Shown here one piece after another: positions 40,410 to 48,675 of a DNA stretch of 64,000 bases. Origin of the DNA: Xenophilus aerolatus (GTDB lineage: Bacteria; Pseudomonadota; Gammaproteobacteria; Burkholderiales; Burkholderiaceae_C). Below the pieces are notes generated by a model. That model did not search any database. It had not been told where the DNA came from and saw only the letters and a program-made list of their open reading frames with translations. Made by a program: the position numbers and the translations under genes. Numbering within the stretch: the stretch's first letter is position 1; every line of letters starts with the position of its first letter. The DNA lies in the NCBI GenBank assembly GCA_029968055.1, contig JASCNX010000003.1, forward strand, positions 310,001 to 374,000, read 5' to 3'.

Positions 40410-41438
40410 TTACTGGCCCTTGGCCTTCAGTGCGGCGTCCAGCCGCGGGAAGACGCGCCGTGCGTTGCCTTCGAAGACCTGGTAGCGCTCGTCGTCCGTC
40501 AGGTTGGCCGTCGCATTGACGTAGCGCTTGGTGTCGTCGTAGTAGTGGCCAGTCTGCGGGTCGATGCCGCGCACGGCGCCGATCATCTCGCTGGCGAAAA
40601 GAATGTTCTTGACCGGGATCACCTTGGTCAGCAGGTCGATGCCCGGCTGGTGGTACACGCAGGTGTCGAAGAAGATGTTGTTCAGTAGATGCTCTTCGAG
40701 CAGCGGCTTCTTCATCTCCTGCGCCAGGCCGCGGAAGCGGCCCCAGTGGTAGGGCACCGCGCCGCCGCCGTGCGGAATGACGAACTTCAGCGTCGGGAAG
40801 TCCTTGAACAGGTCGCCCTGGATGCACTGCATCACGGCCGTGGTGTCGGCATTGAGGTAGTGCGCGCCGGTGGTGTGGAAGCAGGCGTTGCAGCTCGTGC
40901 TCACGTGGATCATCGCCGGGATGTCGTACTCCACCATCTTCTCGTAGATGGGGTACCAGTGGCGGTCGGTCAGCGGCGGGCTGGTCCAGTGGCCGCCGCT
41001 CGGGTCGGGGTTCAGGTTGATGCCGACGTTGCCGTACTGCTCGACGCACTTCACCAGCTCGGGGATGCAGGTCTTCGGGTCGACGCCGGGCGACTGCGGC
41101 AGCATCGCGGCAGGGATGAAGTGCTCGGGGAAGAGCTGCGAGACGCGGTAGCACAGCTCGTTGCAGATCGCGGCCCAGGTGCTCGACACCTCGAAGTCGC
41201 CGATGTGGTGCGCCATGAAGCTGGCGCGCGGGCTGAAGATGGTCAGGTCGGAGCCGCGCTCCTTCATCAGGCGCAGCTGGTTCTGCTCGATGGATTCGCG
41301 CAACTCGTCGTCGCTGATCTTCAGGTCGGCCGGGTTGGGCTTGGCCGACGGGTCCTGGATGCCGGCGATCTGGGCGTTGCGCCAGTTCTCCAGCGCCTTG
41401 GGCGCGGTGGTGTAGTGGCCGTGGCAGTCGATGATCAT
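40410..41438 (-). CDS. pmdE: 4-oxalomesaconate hydratase
   Basis: Adds water to 4-oxalomesaconate to give 4-carboxy-4-hydroxy-2-oxoadipate. The 342-residue product is an amidohydrolase-superfamily protein of the LigJ type: it begins [20 protein letters not shown] with H6 and H8 as metal ligands, then [20 protein letters not shown], the [19 protein letters not shown] and [18 protein letters not shown] segments, and [16 protein letters not shown]. It precedes pmdF by 22 bases. The start ATG at 41438 coincides with the conserved N-terminus. Confidence 0.95.
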   Translation of the reverse strand: MIIDCHGHYTTAPKALENWRNAQIAGIQDPSAKPNPADLKISDDELRESIEQNQLRLMKERGSDLTIFSPRASFMAHHIGDFEVSSTWAAICNELCYRVSQLFPEHFIPAAMLPQSPGVDPKTCIPELVKCVEQYGNVGINLNPDPSGGHWTSPPLTDRHWYPIYEKMVEYDIPAMIHVSTSCNACFHTTGAHYLNADTTAVMQCIQGDLFKDFPTLKFVIPHGGGAVPYHWGRFRGLAQEMKKPLLEEHLLNNIFFDTCVYHQPGIDLLTKVIPVKNILFASEMIGAVRGIDPQTGHYYDDTKRYVNATANLTDDERYQVFEGNARRVFPRLDAALKAKGQ

Positions 41439-41484
41439 CGCTTGGTTCTCCAGAGTGCTTGTTCGGTGAAAGGGTGAGGGCGCG

Positions 41485-42177
41485 TCAGGCCGGCTGCATG
41501 CCCTGGCGGCGCTTGGCTTCGGCCGCCTCGGGCGAGGCCATGAAGGCGAGCAGTTGCCGCGCGGCTTCGGCATTCGGCGAGCCGGCGACCACGCCTGCCG
41601 AGAAGACCGTGTCGATGGCGATGGCCGGCGGCAGCGGGCCGACGATGTCGATGCCCTCGACGTGCATCAGCTCGCTCAGCTGCTGGAAGCCCAGCGCCAC
41701 CTGGCCCTGCGCCACCAGCGAGCCCACCGGCACGCCGGGCGGCGCCTGCACCGTGCGTGCCTTCACGTCGTCGGCGACGCCCCAGCGCTCGAAAAGCTTC
41801 TGCAAGGCCACGCCGCTCGGGCCGGTCGAGTAACCGACGGTGGGCGCCGCCAGCACGGCCGCGCGCACCGCGTCTTCGCTGCCGAGATCGGGGCGCGCGG
41901 TGCCGGCACGCACCGCCACCGCGGTGCTGGACAGCATCAGGTCGACCTTGCTGCCCCGAACCACGCGGCTGGCCGCCAGCAGCTTGTCGATGGCATCCGA
42001 CGCGAGGAACACGAGGTCGAAGGCCTCGTCGCCGGCCTGCACGCGCTTGGCCGCATCGACGCCGCCGACCGACTCGATCGCGACCGGGGCGCCGCCGCGC
42101 GCCTGCCAGGCGGCCGACAGGTCGGCCAGCACCTGGCGCGTGGCCATGGACGAGATGCCTTGGAGGGGAGCGGTCAT
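41485..42177 (-). CDS. ModA-like substrate-binding-domain protein heading the pmd operon
   Basis: A 230-residue protein with the fold pattern of molybdate-type binding proteins: PLQGISSMATRQVLADLSAAW, VQAGDEAFDLVFLASDAIDKL, VLAAPTVGYSTGPSG and LVAQGQVALGFQQLSELM. It lacks a signal peptide, so it probably stays in the cytoplasm, unlike true ABC binding proteins. In the Comamonas pmdUKEFDABC operon a gene called pmdU holds the first position; this gene may be its counterpart, but that is inferred from position only. Function unknown. It is divergent from the LysR regulator, with a 171-base promoter region between them. Confidence 0.85.
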   Translation of the reverse strand: MTAPLQGISSMATRQVLADLSAAWQARGGAPVAIESVGGVDAAKRVQAGDEAFDLVFLASDAIDKLLAASRVVRGSKVDLMLSSTAVAVRAGTARPDLGSEDAVRAAVLAAPTVGYSTGPSGVALQKLFERWGVADDVKARTVQAPPGVPVGSLVAQGQVALGFQQLSELMHVEGIDIVGPLPPAIAIDTVFSAGVVAGSPNAEAARQLLAFMASPEAAEAKRRQGMQPA

Positions 42178-42276
42178 GCGGGGGTGTCTCCGGTGCCGCC
42201 GCGAGCACGTGCGGCGGGGGTGTTCTTACCGTCGATTCTCCGAAGCCGTGCCCGCCGGGCAAAGGGATGCCGGCCG

Positions 42277-42287
42277 CTATCAGATAG
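42277..42287. promoter_or_regulatory. Candidate regulator site between the pmd operon and its LysR gene
   Basis: CTATCAGATAG is a short palindrome (CTAT-CAG-ATAG) in the divergent intergenic region 42178-42348, and two ATCCGG direct repeats follow at 42291-42306. LysR-type activators of catabolic operons bind such positions; the exact site is not proven. Confidence 0.35.
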
Positions 42288-42348
42288 ATCAATCCGGCAT
42301 ATCCGGTGGTATGGTTCTTCTTTCTGCGATACCTCCTGTCACCGTCCC

Positions 42349-43281
42349 GTGGACCTCAAGCAACTCGAGTACTTCGTGCGCGTGGCCGAACTGGGCAGCT
42401 TCACCCGTGCCTCCCAGGCCCTGGACGTGGCGCAGCCGGCGCTGTCGCGCCAGGTGCGGCTGCTGGAGGTGGAGCTGCGCCAGAACCTGCTGGTGCGCAA
42501 CGGCCGCGGGGTCACGCTGACCGACGCCGGGGCGCTGTTGCTGGAGCACGGGCGCGGCATCCTGCACCAGGTGGCGCGCGCGCAGGAGGAGCTGGCCGGC
42601 GCCCGCGGCGGCCTGGCCGGGCGGGTGGCCCTGGGCCTGCCGCCGAGCGTGGCGCGGGCCTATGCCGTGCCTCTCACCCGGGCCTTCCGCCAGCGGCTAC
42701 CCCAGGCCAGGCTGTCGATCACCGAAGGCCTGACCCTCGCGATGCAGGAGGCGCTGACGGCGGGCCGCCTCGACATCGCGGTGCTCTACAACGCGCGGCC
42801 AACGGCCGGCCTGGAAATCCAGCCGCTGATGGACGAGGAGCTGGTGCTGGTGCAGCCACGCCCGCCCGGCCTGGCCGAGGACCCGCCGCCGCCGCCGCTG
42901 TCGCTGGCCGCGTTGGCGGGCCTGCCGCTGGTCATTCCCAGCCGGCCCAATGCGATCCGCATGCAGGTCGAATCCGAACTGGCGGCCCTGGGCTTGCATC
43001 CGCAGGTGGCGCTGGAGATCGACGGCGTGCCCGCCATCCTCGAACTGGTGGCCGACGGCCTGGGCGTCGCCGTGCTCACCCGCCATGCCGTGGCCAGTTC
43101 GGTGCGGCCTTCGGCCTATACCGTGCGGCGCATCGGCATGGAAGGCGGCCCCTCGCTGCACGTTCGGGCCTGGCTGGCCATCAGCGCCCAACGGCCCGCC
43201 ACGCGCACGCAGCAGGCGGCGCTGGCGCTGTTGCGCGAGGTGGTCGGCGCCGCCCCGGCCGGGCCGTCACGAACGTACTGA
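42349..43281 (+). CDS. LysR-family regulator of the protocatechuate 4,5-cleavage operon (PmdR-like)
   Basis: A 310-residue LysR-type activator. The N-terminal winged helix reads DLKQLEYFVRVAELGSFTRA, then ALDVAQPALSRQVRLLEVEL and NGRGVTLTDAGALLLEHG; the effector domain has GLPPSVARAYAVPLTRAFRQ, LDIAVLYNARPTAGLEIQPL and VADGLGVAVLTRHAV. The start is a GTG at 42349, which places Val-Asp-Leu-Lys at the usual LysR N-terminus. It is divergent from the pmd operon, the same arrangement as pmdR in Comamonas, so it probably activates the operon in response to protocatechuate or a pathway intermediate. Confidence 0.9.
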   Translation: MDLKQLEYFVRVAELGSFTRASQALDVAQPALSRQVRLLEVELRQNLLVRNGRGVTLTDAGALLLEHGRGILHQVARAQEELAGARGGLAGRVALGLPPSVARAYAVPLTRAFRQRLPQARLSITEGLTLAMQEALTAGRLDIAVLYNARPTAGLEIQPLMDEELVLVQPRPPGLAEDPPPPPLSLAALAGLPLVIPSRPNAIRMQVESELAALGLHPQVALEIDGVPAILELVADGLGVAVLTRHAVASSVRPSAYTVRRIGMEGGPSLHVRAWLAISAQRPATRTQQAALALLREVVGAAPAGPSRTY

Positions 43282-43367
43282 GCTGCCTGCCGGCGCGCAT
43301 CGGACGGTCGGTGCAGCCCGATGGAGGGTTGCTGCCCGGGCGGGCCCGGACGATCGCTGGCCCGGCG

Positions 43368-44354
43368 TCAGAGCCTGGGCAGATTGGCCTTCGCGATCAC
43401 CTCGCTCCAGCGCCGGATGTCCGCCGCCAGGAAGTCGCGCAGCGCCGCCGGGCTGCTGCCCTGGGCGCGCATGTTCAGGGCCTGCAGCTGCTTCTTCACG
43501 TCGTCCTGCTGGGCGGCGGCCTGCACGGCGCGCGACAGCCTGTCGACGATGGCTGCGGGCGTCTTCGCCGGCACGGCCAGGCCGTTCCAGGAGCTGACGT
43601 CGAAGCCCGCCAGCGCACCACCGCTCTCGCGCACCGCCGGTACCTGGGGCAGCTCGGGCGCGCGTTCGCGGCCCAGCACCGCCAGCGCGCGCAGCGCCTT
43701 GCCTTGCAGGTGCGGCATCAGCGGGCCGAGGATGTCGACCAGCACGTCGATCTCGCCGCCGCGCACGGCCGTGACCACCGGCGGTGTGCCGTTGAAGGGC
43801 ACGACCTGGGCATCGATGCCGGCCGAGAGCTTGAGCAACTCGGCCGCCAGGTTCTGCGTGGTGCCGATCTGCGGCGTGCCGATGTTGAGGTTGCCGGGGT
43901 TCGCGCGGGCGTGGGCGAGCAGCTCGGCCAGCGTCTTGAAGCGGCTGTTCTCGGCCACCGCGATCGCCAGATCGAAGCGCGCCATCTGCGACACGGGGGC
44001 GAAGTCGGCCAGCGTGTCGAAAGGCAGCTTCTTGAACAGCGCCGCGCTGACGGCGGTGCCGCTGGAGATCAGCAGCAGCGTGTGGCCGTCGGGCTCGGCG
44101 CGCGCCACCACCTCGCCGGCCACGACGCCGCCGGCGCTGGGCCGGTTGTCCACCACCACCGGCTGGCCCAGTGCGGCGGCCAGCTTCTGGCCCACCGCGC
44201 GCGCCGTCAGGTCGGCCGCACCGCCGGCTGCGTTGGGCACCACGAGGCGCAGGGGCCGGGACGGAAAGGCAGGCTGCGCCGCCGCGGTGCGGGCGGCGCC
44301 CAGCAGGGCCAGGGCGCCGGCACCCTGCAGCAGAACACGGCGGTCGAGGGACAT
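43368..44354 (-). CDS. Bug-family tripartite tricarboxylate transporter binding protein
   Basis: A 328-residue periplasmic binding protein. The Tat- or Sec-type signal is LDRRVLLQGAGALALLGAA followed by AAA. Family blocks are FPSRPLRLVVPNAAGGAADL, QPVVVDNRPSAGGVVAGEVV, GHTLLLISSGTAVSAALFKK, VVPFNGTPPVVTAVRGGEID and GFDVSSWNGLAVPAKTP. The ligand is unknown. It is convergent with the PmdR-like gene and has no permease beside it. It is clearly different in sequence from the Bug protein at 38691, so it is not a recent duplicate. Confidence 0.92.
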   Translation of the reverse strand: MSLDRRVLLQGAGALALLGAARTAAAQPAFPSRPLRLVVPNAAGGAADLTARAVGQKLAAALGQPVVVDNRPSAGGVVAGEVVARAEPDGHTLLLISSGTAVSAALFKKLPFDTLADFAPVSQMARFDLAIAVAENSRFKTLAELLAHARANPGNLNIGTPQIGTTQNLAAELLKLSAGIDAQVVPFNGTPPVVTAVRGGEIDVLVDILGPLMPHLQGKALRALAVLGRERAPELPQVPAVRESGGALAGFDVSSWNGLAVPAKTPAAIVDRLSRAVQAAAQQDDVKKQLQALNMRAQGSSPAALRDFLAADIRRWSEVIAKANLPRL

Positions 44355-44440
44355 GGGGAAGGTCTCCGGAATCCTGGAATGAATCGCCCTGCGCGCCCGT
44401 GCGGCGAACGCGGGCACCCGGGCATGTTGCAGCAACGGGC

Positions 44441-44875
44441 TCAGTCGCGCGTGGCGCGGCGCTGCACGCAGTCCACGTAGGCGTTGCCGTCGGGCGGGCG
44501 GCCGGCGCGCTGGCTCTCCCACATCATGCGGCCCAGGCACTCCATGGCTTCGTGATGCGCATCGAGCAGCGAGCCGCGGCGGGCCGTGAGCAGTTCCACC
44601 GCCTGGCGAATGCCGCGCGGCTGGTCGATCGAGCATTGCTCGCTGATCGACAGGTGCATCGACAGGTGGAGGAAAGGGTTCTCGCGGCCGTCCTCGCCGT
44701 CGTAGACGCGGGCCACCGCAGCGTCGGCATCGGCCAGGTCGGCGTGGTACTCGGGATGCCGTTCGATCCACTCGCTGGCGATGAGCTCCAGCGCCTCCAT
44801 CGGCTGGCCGCTGCGGCCCTTGGCGTAGACGTTGCAGAAGAAGCGCCGCACTTCTTCCTGGGAAGGATTGAACAT
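44441..44875 (-). CDS. DUF1841 family protein
   Basis: A 144-residue cytoplasmic protein of the DUF1841 family, restricted mainly to beta- and gammaproteobacteria and of unknown function. Characteristic segments are MFNPSQEEVRRFFCNVYAKG at the N-terminus, WIERHPEYHADLAD, NPFLHLSMHLSISEQCSIDQ and AHHEAMECLGRMMWESQRAG. Length and start match the family. It stands alone, divergent from the PAP2 gene. Confidence 0.9.
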   Translation of the reverse strand: MFNPSQEEVRRFFCNVYAKGRSGQPMEALELIASEWIERHPEYHADLADADAAVARVYDGEDGRENPFLHLSMHLSISEQCSIDQPRGIRQAVELLTARRGSLLDAHHEAMECLGRMMWESQRAGRPPDGNAYVDCVQRRATRD

Positions 44876-45002
44876 GGTGCGGCGAGGGTAGCACCGGCCC
44901 CGGCCCCCCGTCTGGCGGGGTTGGCCGACAGCGGACGGTCATGCGGCTCGTGCAAGATGTCGGACGGTGCCCGCCTCGGGCCCTCGCATTCCCCCGTTTC
45001 TC

Positions 45003-45707
45003 ATGACCGTTCCCGATCCCGCGCGCCCCTGGACCACCGAACTCGGCTCGCGCATGCGCGAGCACTTCTTCCTCAAGGCCGTGGGCACCACGGTGTGGGT
45101 GTGGATCTTCTTCGTCGGCTACTTCCACATGCTGCGCCACCCGGCGTACCCGGTGACCGTGATGCCGCTGACCTGGCTGGACCACCAGGTGCCCTTCGAG
45201 CCGGCGGCCCTCGTGCCCTACCTGTCGCTGTGGCTGTATGTGGGCATCGCGCCGGGGCTGCAGCGCGGCTTCTGGCCGCTGCTCGCCTACGGGCTGTGGG
45301 CGGCCGCGCTGTGCGCGGTGGGCCTGGGCATCTTCCACTTCTGGCCCACCCAGATCCCGCCCATGTCCATCGATCCCACGGCGCCGGGCTTCGCCCTGCT
45401 GCAGGGCATCGACGCGGCCGGCAATGCCTGCCCGTCGATGCACGTGGCCATCTCGGCCTTCACCGTGCTGTGGGTGGAGCACCTGTTGCGCCGAGCCGGG
45501 GCGCCGGCCTTGCTGCGGCTGGCCAACCTCGCGTGGTTCCTGGCGATCGCCTGGTCGACCCTGGCCGTCAAGCAGCACGTGGCACTGGACGTGCTGGCCG
45601 GTGCGGCACTCGGCGGCGTGTTCGCCGTGGCCTCGCTGCGCTGGCGGCCCGCGGAGCGGCCGGCCCCTTCCGAGGCACCTCGAACGGCTATCATGAGCCG
45701 ACAGTGA
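45003..45707 (+). CDS. PAP2-superfamily phosphatase, integral membrane
   Basis: A 234-residue inner-membrane protein with about six hydrophobic segments (TTVWVWIFFVGYFHML, YLSLWLYVGIAPGLQ, ALCAVGLGIFHFW and others). The PAP2 phosphatase motifs are CPSMHVAISAF (P-S-x-H) and KQHVALDVLAGAALGG (the third motif, with catalytic His and Asp). The first motif is degenerate, as in the inositol-phosphorylceramide-synthase-like branch. It may remove phosphate from a lipid or transfer a head group. It precedes the acyl carrier protein gene by 118 bases, suggesting a lipid-related role. ATG 45003 is preferred over a GTG at 44967. Confidence 0.88.
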   Translation: MTVPDPARPWTTELGSRMREHFFLKAVGTTVWVWIFFVGYFHMLRHPAYPVTVMPLTWLDHQVPFEPAALVPYLSLWLYVGIAPGLQRGFWPLLAYGLWAAALCAVGLGIFHFWPTQIPPMSIDPTAPGFALLQGIDAAGNACPSMHVAISAFTVLWVEHLLRRAGAPALLRLANLAWFLAIAWSTLAVKQHVALDVLAGAALGGVFAVASLRWRPAERPAPSEAPRTAIMSRQ

Positions 45708-45825
45708 CCCCCCAGCGACGCGGCATGCGCCCGTCCTGCCGGGCGGGTCGGACACATCACAGACGAATGGGCCCGGCCGGCGACCCCTGCGGCGCCGGAC
45801 CGAGACGAGGACGGACCCCGCACAC

Positions 45826-46095
45826 ATGAGTTCGCTGAAGGAATTGCAGGACCTGATCCAGGAGAAGTACGGCATCGACCCGGCCACGCTGGACCCGAAC
45901 GAGTCCATGCGCGACAAGGGCTTCGATTCGCTGGCCATCGTCGAATTCCTGTTCGAGATCGAGGACCGCTTCAAGATCTCCATGCCCGACCCCGATCCCA
46001 GCATCGAGACGCTGGCCGGCCTGGCCGCCGTCGTCGACCGCGTGCGTGCCGAGGCAGCGGCCTCGGCCGAACAGCAGCAACAGCCCGCCGCCTGA
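45826..46095 (+). CDS. Acyl carrier protein
   Basis: An 89-residue carrier protein. Ser35 in GFDSLAIVEFLFEIEDRF is the 4'-phosphopantetheine site. It is acidic, with the four-helix ACP pattern, and has a Gln-rich tail (EQQQQPAA) not found in the housekeeping AcpP. It is probably dedicated to the ketosynthase encoded next, whose ATG overlaps this stop codon (TGATG). A phosphopantetheinyl transferase is not present in the window and must be supplied elsewhere. Confidence 0.92.
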   Translation: MSSLKELQDLIQEKYGIDPATLDPNESMRDKGFDSLAIVEFLFEIEDRFKISMPDPDPSIETLAGLAAVVDRVRAEAAASAEQQQQPAA

Positions 46096-47324
46096 TGGCC
46101 GACGCGCGGGTTGCCGTCACCGGTCTGGGCGTCGTCGCGCCCCACGGCGAGGACCCGCAGGCGATGTTCGCGGCGCTCATGCGCGGCGAGTCGGCGCTCA
46201 AACCCCTCTTTCCCGAACTGGCCAGGCCCGCTGCCGCGGCCACCATCGAGTTCGACGAGAGCCGCTGGTTCACCAAGCTGCAGCTGGCCGGCGTCGACCG
46301 CGTGAGCCAGCTGGCCGTGGCCGCGGCCGACTTCGCGGTGAAGGACGCGGGCGCCCTCGACGTCGATCCCGAGCGGCTCGGCGTCTTCGGCGGCTGCGGC
46401 ATGGGTGGGGCGACTGCCCTCGAGGCCGCCTACCGCGGCGGCATGGCCACCGCGGGCGGGCGCGTGCCGCCGCTCACGATCCCGGCCTTCATGCCCAACG
46501 CGCCGGCCTCGCAGGTCGCGATGCGCCAGCGGGCGCAGGGCCCCGTCTTCACCTATTCGGTGGCGTGTTCCTCGTCGGCCGTGGCCATCGCCGAAGCCGC
46601 CAAGGCCGTCGCGCGCGGCGAGGTCGACGTGGCCATCGCCGGCGGGGCCGAGTCGCTCATCGTGCCTGGCGTCGTGATGGCCTGGCAGGCCATGCAGACC
46701 CTGGCGGCCTTTCCGGCCGGCGACGCGCAGGCCGCCGCCACGGCGGTGAAGCCCTTCGCGGCCGACCGCAGCGGCTTCGCGCTCGGCGAGGGCGCCGCCT
46801 TCCTGGTGCTCGAGTCCGAGGAACGTGCGCGTGCGCGCCAGGCCAGGCGCTACGCGCTGCTCTCCGGCTGGGGCCACAGCTGCGACGCCACGCACCTCAC
46901 CAAGCCCGACGCGCCCGGCCAGGCGCGGGCGCTGCGCGCGGCGCTGGCGATGGCCGGCCTGCGGCCCCGGGACGTCGGCTACTGCAACGCCCACGGCACG
47001 GCCACCAAGATCGGCGACCCCATCGAGCGCGACGCGCTCGCGCTGGTGTGGGGCGATGCGATCGAGGGGCTCAAGGTCAGTTCGACCAAGGCGCTGCACG
47101 GCCACCTGCTGGGTGCGGCCGGCGCGCTCGAGGCCGTGATCACGCTGCTGGCGCTGCAGCACCGGCAGCTGCCGCCCAACGCGCACTGCACCGAGATCGA
47201 CCCGGCCTGCCAGCTGAACCTCGTGGGCGCGCAGGGCGAGGCCGCGCCTGCGCTCGCCGCAGCGGTGAGCAGCTCCTTCGCCTTCGGTGGCAGCAACGCC
47301 GTGCTGCTGTTCGAGCGGGCCTGA
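46095..47324 (+). CDS. Beta-ketoacyl-ACP synthase (FabF/KAS II-like)
   Basis: A 409-residue condensing enzyme that joins an acyl group and malonyl-ACP. The catalytic triad is complete: C158 (VACSSSAVAI), H300 (CNAHGTATKIGD) and H335 (STKALHGHLLGAAG). Also present are VTGLGVVAPHGEDP at the start, FAADRSGFALGEGAAFLVLE and the C-terminal SSSFAFGGSNAVLLF. Because it is coupled to a dedicated ACP and a PAP2 protein, it probably serves a special lipid or polyketide-like product, not bulk fatty acid synthesis. No ketoreductase or dehydratase is adjacent, so the product cannot be predicted. Confidence 0.93.
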   Translation: MADARVAVTGLGVVAPHGEDPQAMFAALMRGESALKPLFPELARPAAAATIEFDESRWFTKLQLAGVDRVSQLAVAAADFAVKDAGALDVDPERLGVFGGCGMGGATALEAAYRGGMATAGGRVPPLTIPAFMPNAPASQVAMRQRAQGPVFTYSVACSSSAVAIAEAAKAVARGEVDVAIAGGAESLIVPGVVMAWQAMQTLAAFPAGDAQAAATAVKPFAADRSGFALGEGAAFLVLESEERARARQARRYALLSGWGHSCDATHLTKPDAPGQARALRAALAMAGLRPRDVGYCNAHGTATKIGDPIERDALALVWGDAIEGLKVSSTKALHGHLLGAAGALEAVITLLALQHRQLPPNAHCTEIDPACQLNLVGAQGEAAPALAAAVSSSFAFGGSNAVLLFERA

Positions 47325-47329
47325 CCGTC

Positions 47330-47716
47330 ATGCGAAGGGCTCTGTGCGCCGTGCTGGCGCTCATGCCGGTCATGGCCCTGGCCCAGGCCGCAACGCCGCC
47401 GGCGCGGCCGAGCTGGGGCGCCATCGCCTCCAGCTACCCGGCCTACGGCTACGCCTTCGAGCATCCGACGCGCGAGGCGGCCGAGCACGAGGCGCTCAAC
47501 CAGTGCCGGCGCAACGCACGCAAGCCTGCCGGCTGCGAGGTGCGCTCCACCTTCGACCGCGCCTGCGGGGCGTATGCGCAGGGCAACTTCGGCGAGTGGG
47601 GCGCCGCGGTGGCGCCGGGCGCGAACGAGGCCGCCCAGGCGGCCGCCAAGCAGTGCGACAACCACCTGCCCACCGAGCCGTGCAAGGTGGTCGTGCGCGC
47701 CTGCTCGCCGCGCTGA
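47330..47716 (+). CDS. DUF4189 domain protein, secreted
   Basis: A 128-residue periplasmic or secreted protein. The signal peptide is LCAVLALMPVMALAQA. The mature part has the DUF4189 pattern: WGAIASSYPAYGYAFEHPTR, AAEHEALNQCRRNARKPAGC, VRSTFDRACGAYAQGN and KQCDNHLPTEPCKVVVRACS, with six cysteines that can form disulfides. The family function is unknown. It lies six bases after the ketosynthase and probably shares its transcript. Its stop codon abuts the convergent IclR gene. Confidence 0.85.
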   Translation: MRRALCAVLALMPVMALAQAATPPARPSWGAIASSYPAYGYAFEHPTREAAEHEALNQCRRNARKPAGCEVRSTFDRACGAYAQGNFGEWGAAVAPGANEAAQAAAKQCDNHLPTEPCKVVVRACSPR

Positions 47717-48523
47717 TCAGAGCATGGCGGAGATGCGCTGCGCCGCGGCCTGCAGCGGCGGCAGCATCGTGTCCTGCATCACCTTGGCGCTCGTGCGGTT
47801 GGCCTGGCCGCTGATGTTCAGCGCGGCGACCACGCGCCCGGCGCGGTCGACGATGGGCGCGGCGATGGAAATCATGCCTTCCTCCAGCTCCTGGTTGGTC
47901 AGCGTCCAGCCCTGGCGGCGCGCCTGCGCGATGCGCGCCTCGATCGCCGCGGGGTCGGTCAGCGTGTGGCGGGTGAACGCCTGGATCTGCGAGGCCGCCA
48001 GGCGTTCGCGCGCCTGCTCCGGCGGCAGGCCGCCCAGCAGCAGCCGGCCCATGGAGGTGCACCAGGCCGGCAGGCGCGAGCCCACGCCCAGCGTGACGCG
48101 CATGATCTTCTGCACCGGCACCCGCATTACGTAGACCACGTCGGTGCCGTCGAGCACGGCGATGGAGCAGGACTCCTGCACCTGCCGTGCGAGCGCCTCG
48201 AGTTCCGGCTCGGCGAGGCTCCAGATCGGCATCGACGAGAGGTAGGCGAAGCCCAGGTCGAGGATGCGCGGGGTGAGCGCGAAGAGCCGGCCGTCGCTTT
48301 CCACATAGCCCAGGGTCTGCAGCGTCAGGAGGATGCGGCGTGCGCCCGCACGCGTGAGGCCGGTGGCCGCGGCGACGTCGCTCAGGGTCTGGCGCGGCGC
48401 CTGCGCGCTGAAGGACCGGATCACCTGCAGCCCGCGCGCGAAGGACTGCACGTAGCTGTCTCCGGGGACGGGGCCGTCGGCGGGTGGAGTGCTGTCGCGC
48501 GGTGTCTTGCTGCGGGTTGCCAT
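47717..48523 (-). CDS. pcaR: IclR-family regulator of the beta-ketoadipate genes (PcaR/PobR-like)
   Basis: A 268-residue IclR-type regulator. The N-terminal winged helix reads SYVQSFARGLQVIRSFSAQA, then QTLSDVAAATGLTRAGARRI and LGYVESDGRLFALTPRILDL, the signature of the PcaR/PobR branch. The effector domain has ESCSIAVLDGTDVVYVMRVP and LPAWCTSMGRLLLGGLP. Proteins of this branch activate pca or pob genes with 3-oxoadipate or a similar acid as inducer. It is divergent from pcaI, with a three-half-site operator between them, so control of pcaIJF is a strong inference. ATG 48523 avoids an extension running into the operator. Confidence 0.92.
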   Translation of the reverse strand: MATRSKTPRDSTPPADGPVPGDSYVQSFARGLQVIRSFSAQAPRQTLSDVAAATGLTRAGARRILLTLQTLGYVESDGRLFALTPRILDLGFAYLSSMPIWSLAEPELEALARQVQESCSIAVLDGTDVVYVMRVPVQKIMRVTLGVGSRLPAWCTSMGRLLLGGLPPEQARERLAASQIQAFTRHTLTDPAAIEARIAQARRQGWTLTNQELEEGMISIAAPIVDRAGRVVAALNISGQANRTSAKVMQDTMLPPLQAAAQRISAML

Positions 48524-48551
48524 GGGCTGCGTCCTGGGTCTAGAATTCATT

Positions 48552-48579
48552 ATACGAACACATGTTCGATATACGAACA
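48552..48579. promoter_or_regulatory. Three-half-site operator for the IclR regulator
   Basis: ATACGAACA occurs at 48552-48560 and again at 48571-48579, and its inverse TGTTCGAT lies between them at 48563-48570. The first two halves form the perfect palindrome CGAACACATGTTCG (48555-48568); the third is a direct repeat 19 bases along. PcaU and PobR of Acinetobacter bind the same kind of site, a palindrome plus one extra repeat. Confidence 0.75.
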
Positions 48580-48675
48580 AATTCATCGCACGTGGGCCGC
48601 TGCATCGGGCGTGCGCGCACCCGGTGCGCGTTCGGTGTCCTGCCCTGCGATTCCCCTGCCTGGAGACCGCTTCCC

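Noticed and set aside
43368-47186. A 1272-codon minus-strand open frame running across the ketosynthase, ACP and PAP2 genes
   Set aside because: Only its last 328 codons (the Bug protein from 44354) match a family. The rest is antisense to well-supported genes and has His/Arg/Gly-rich composition typical of high-GC shadow frames.
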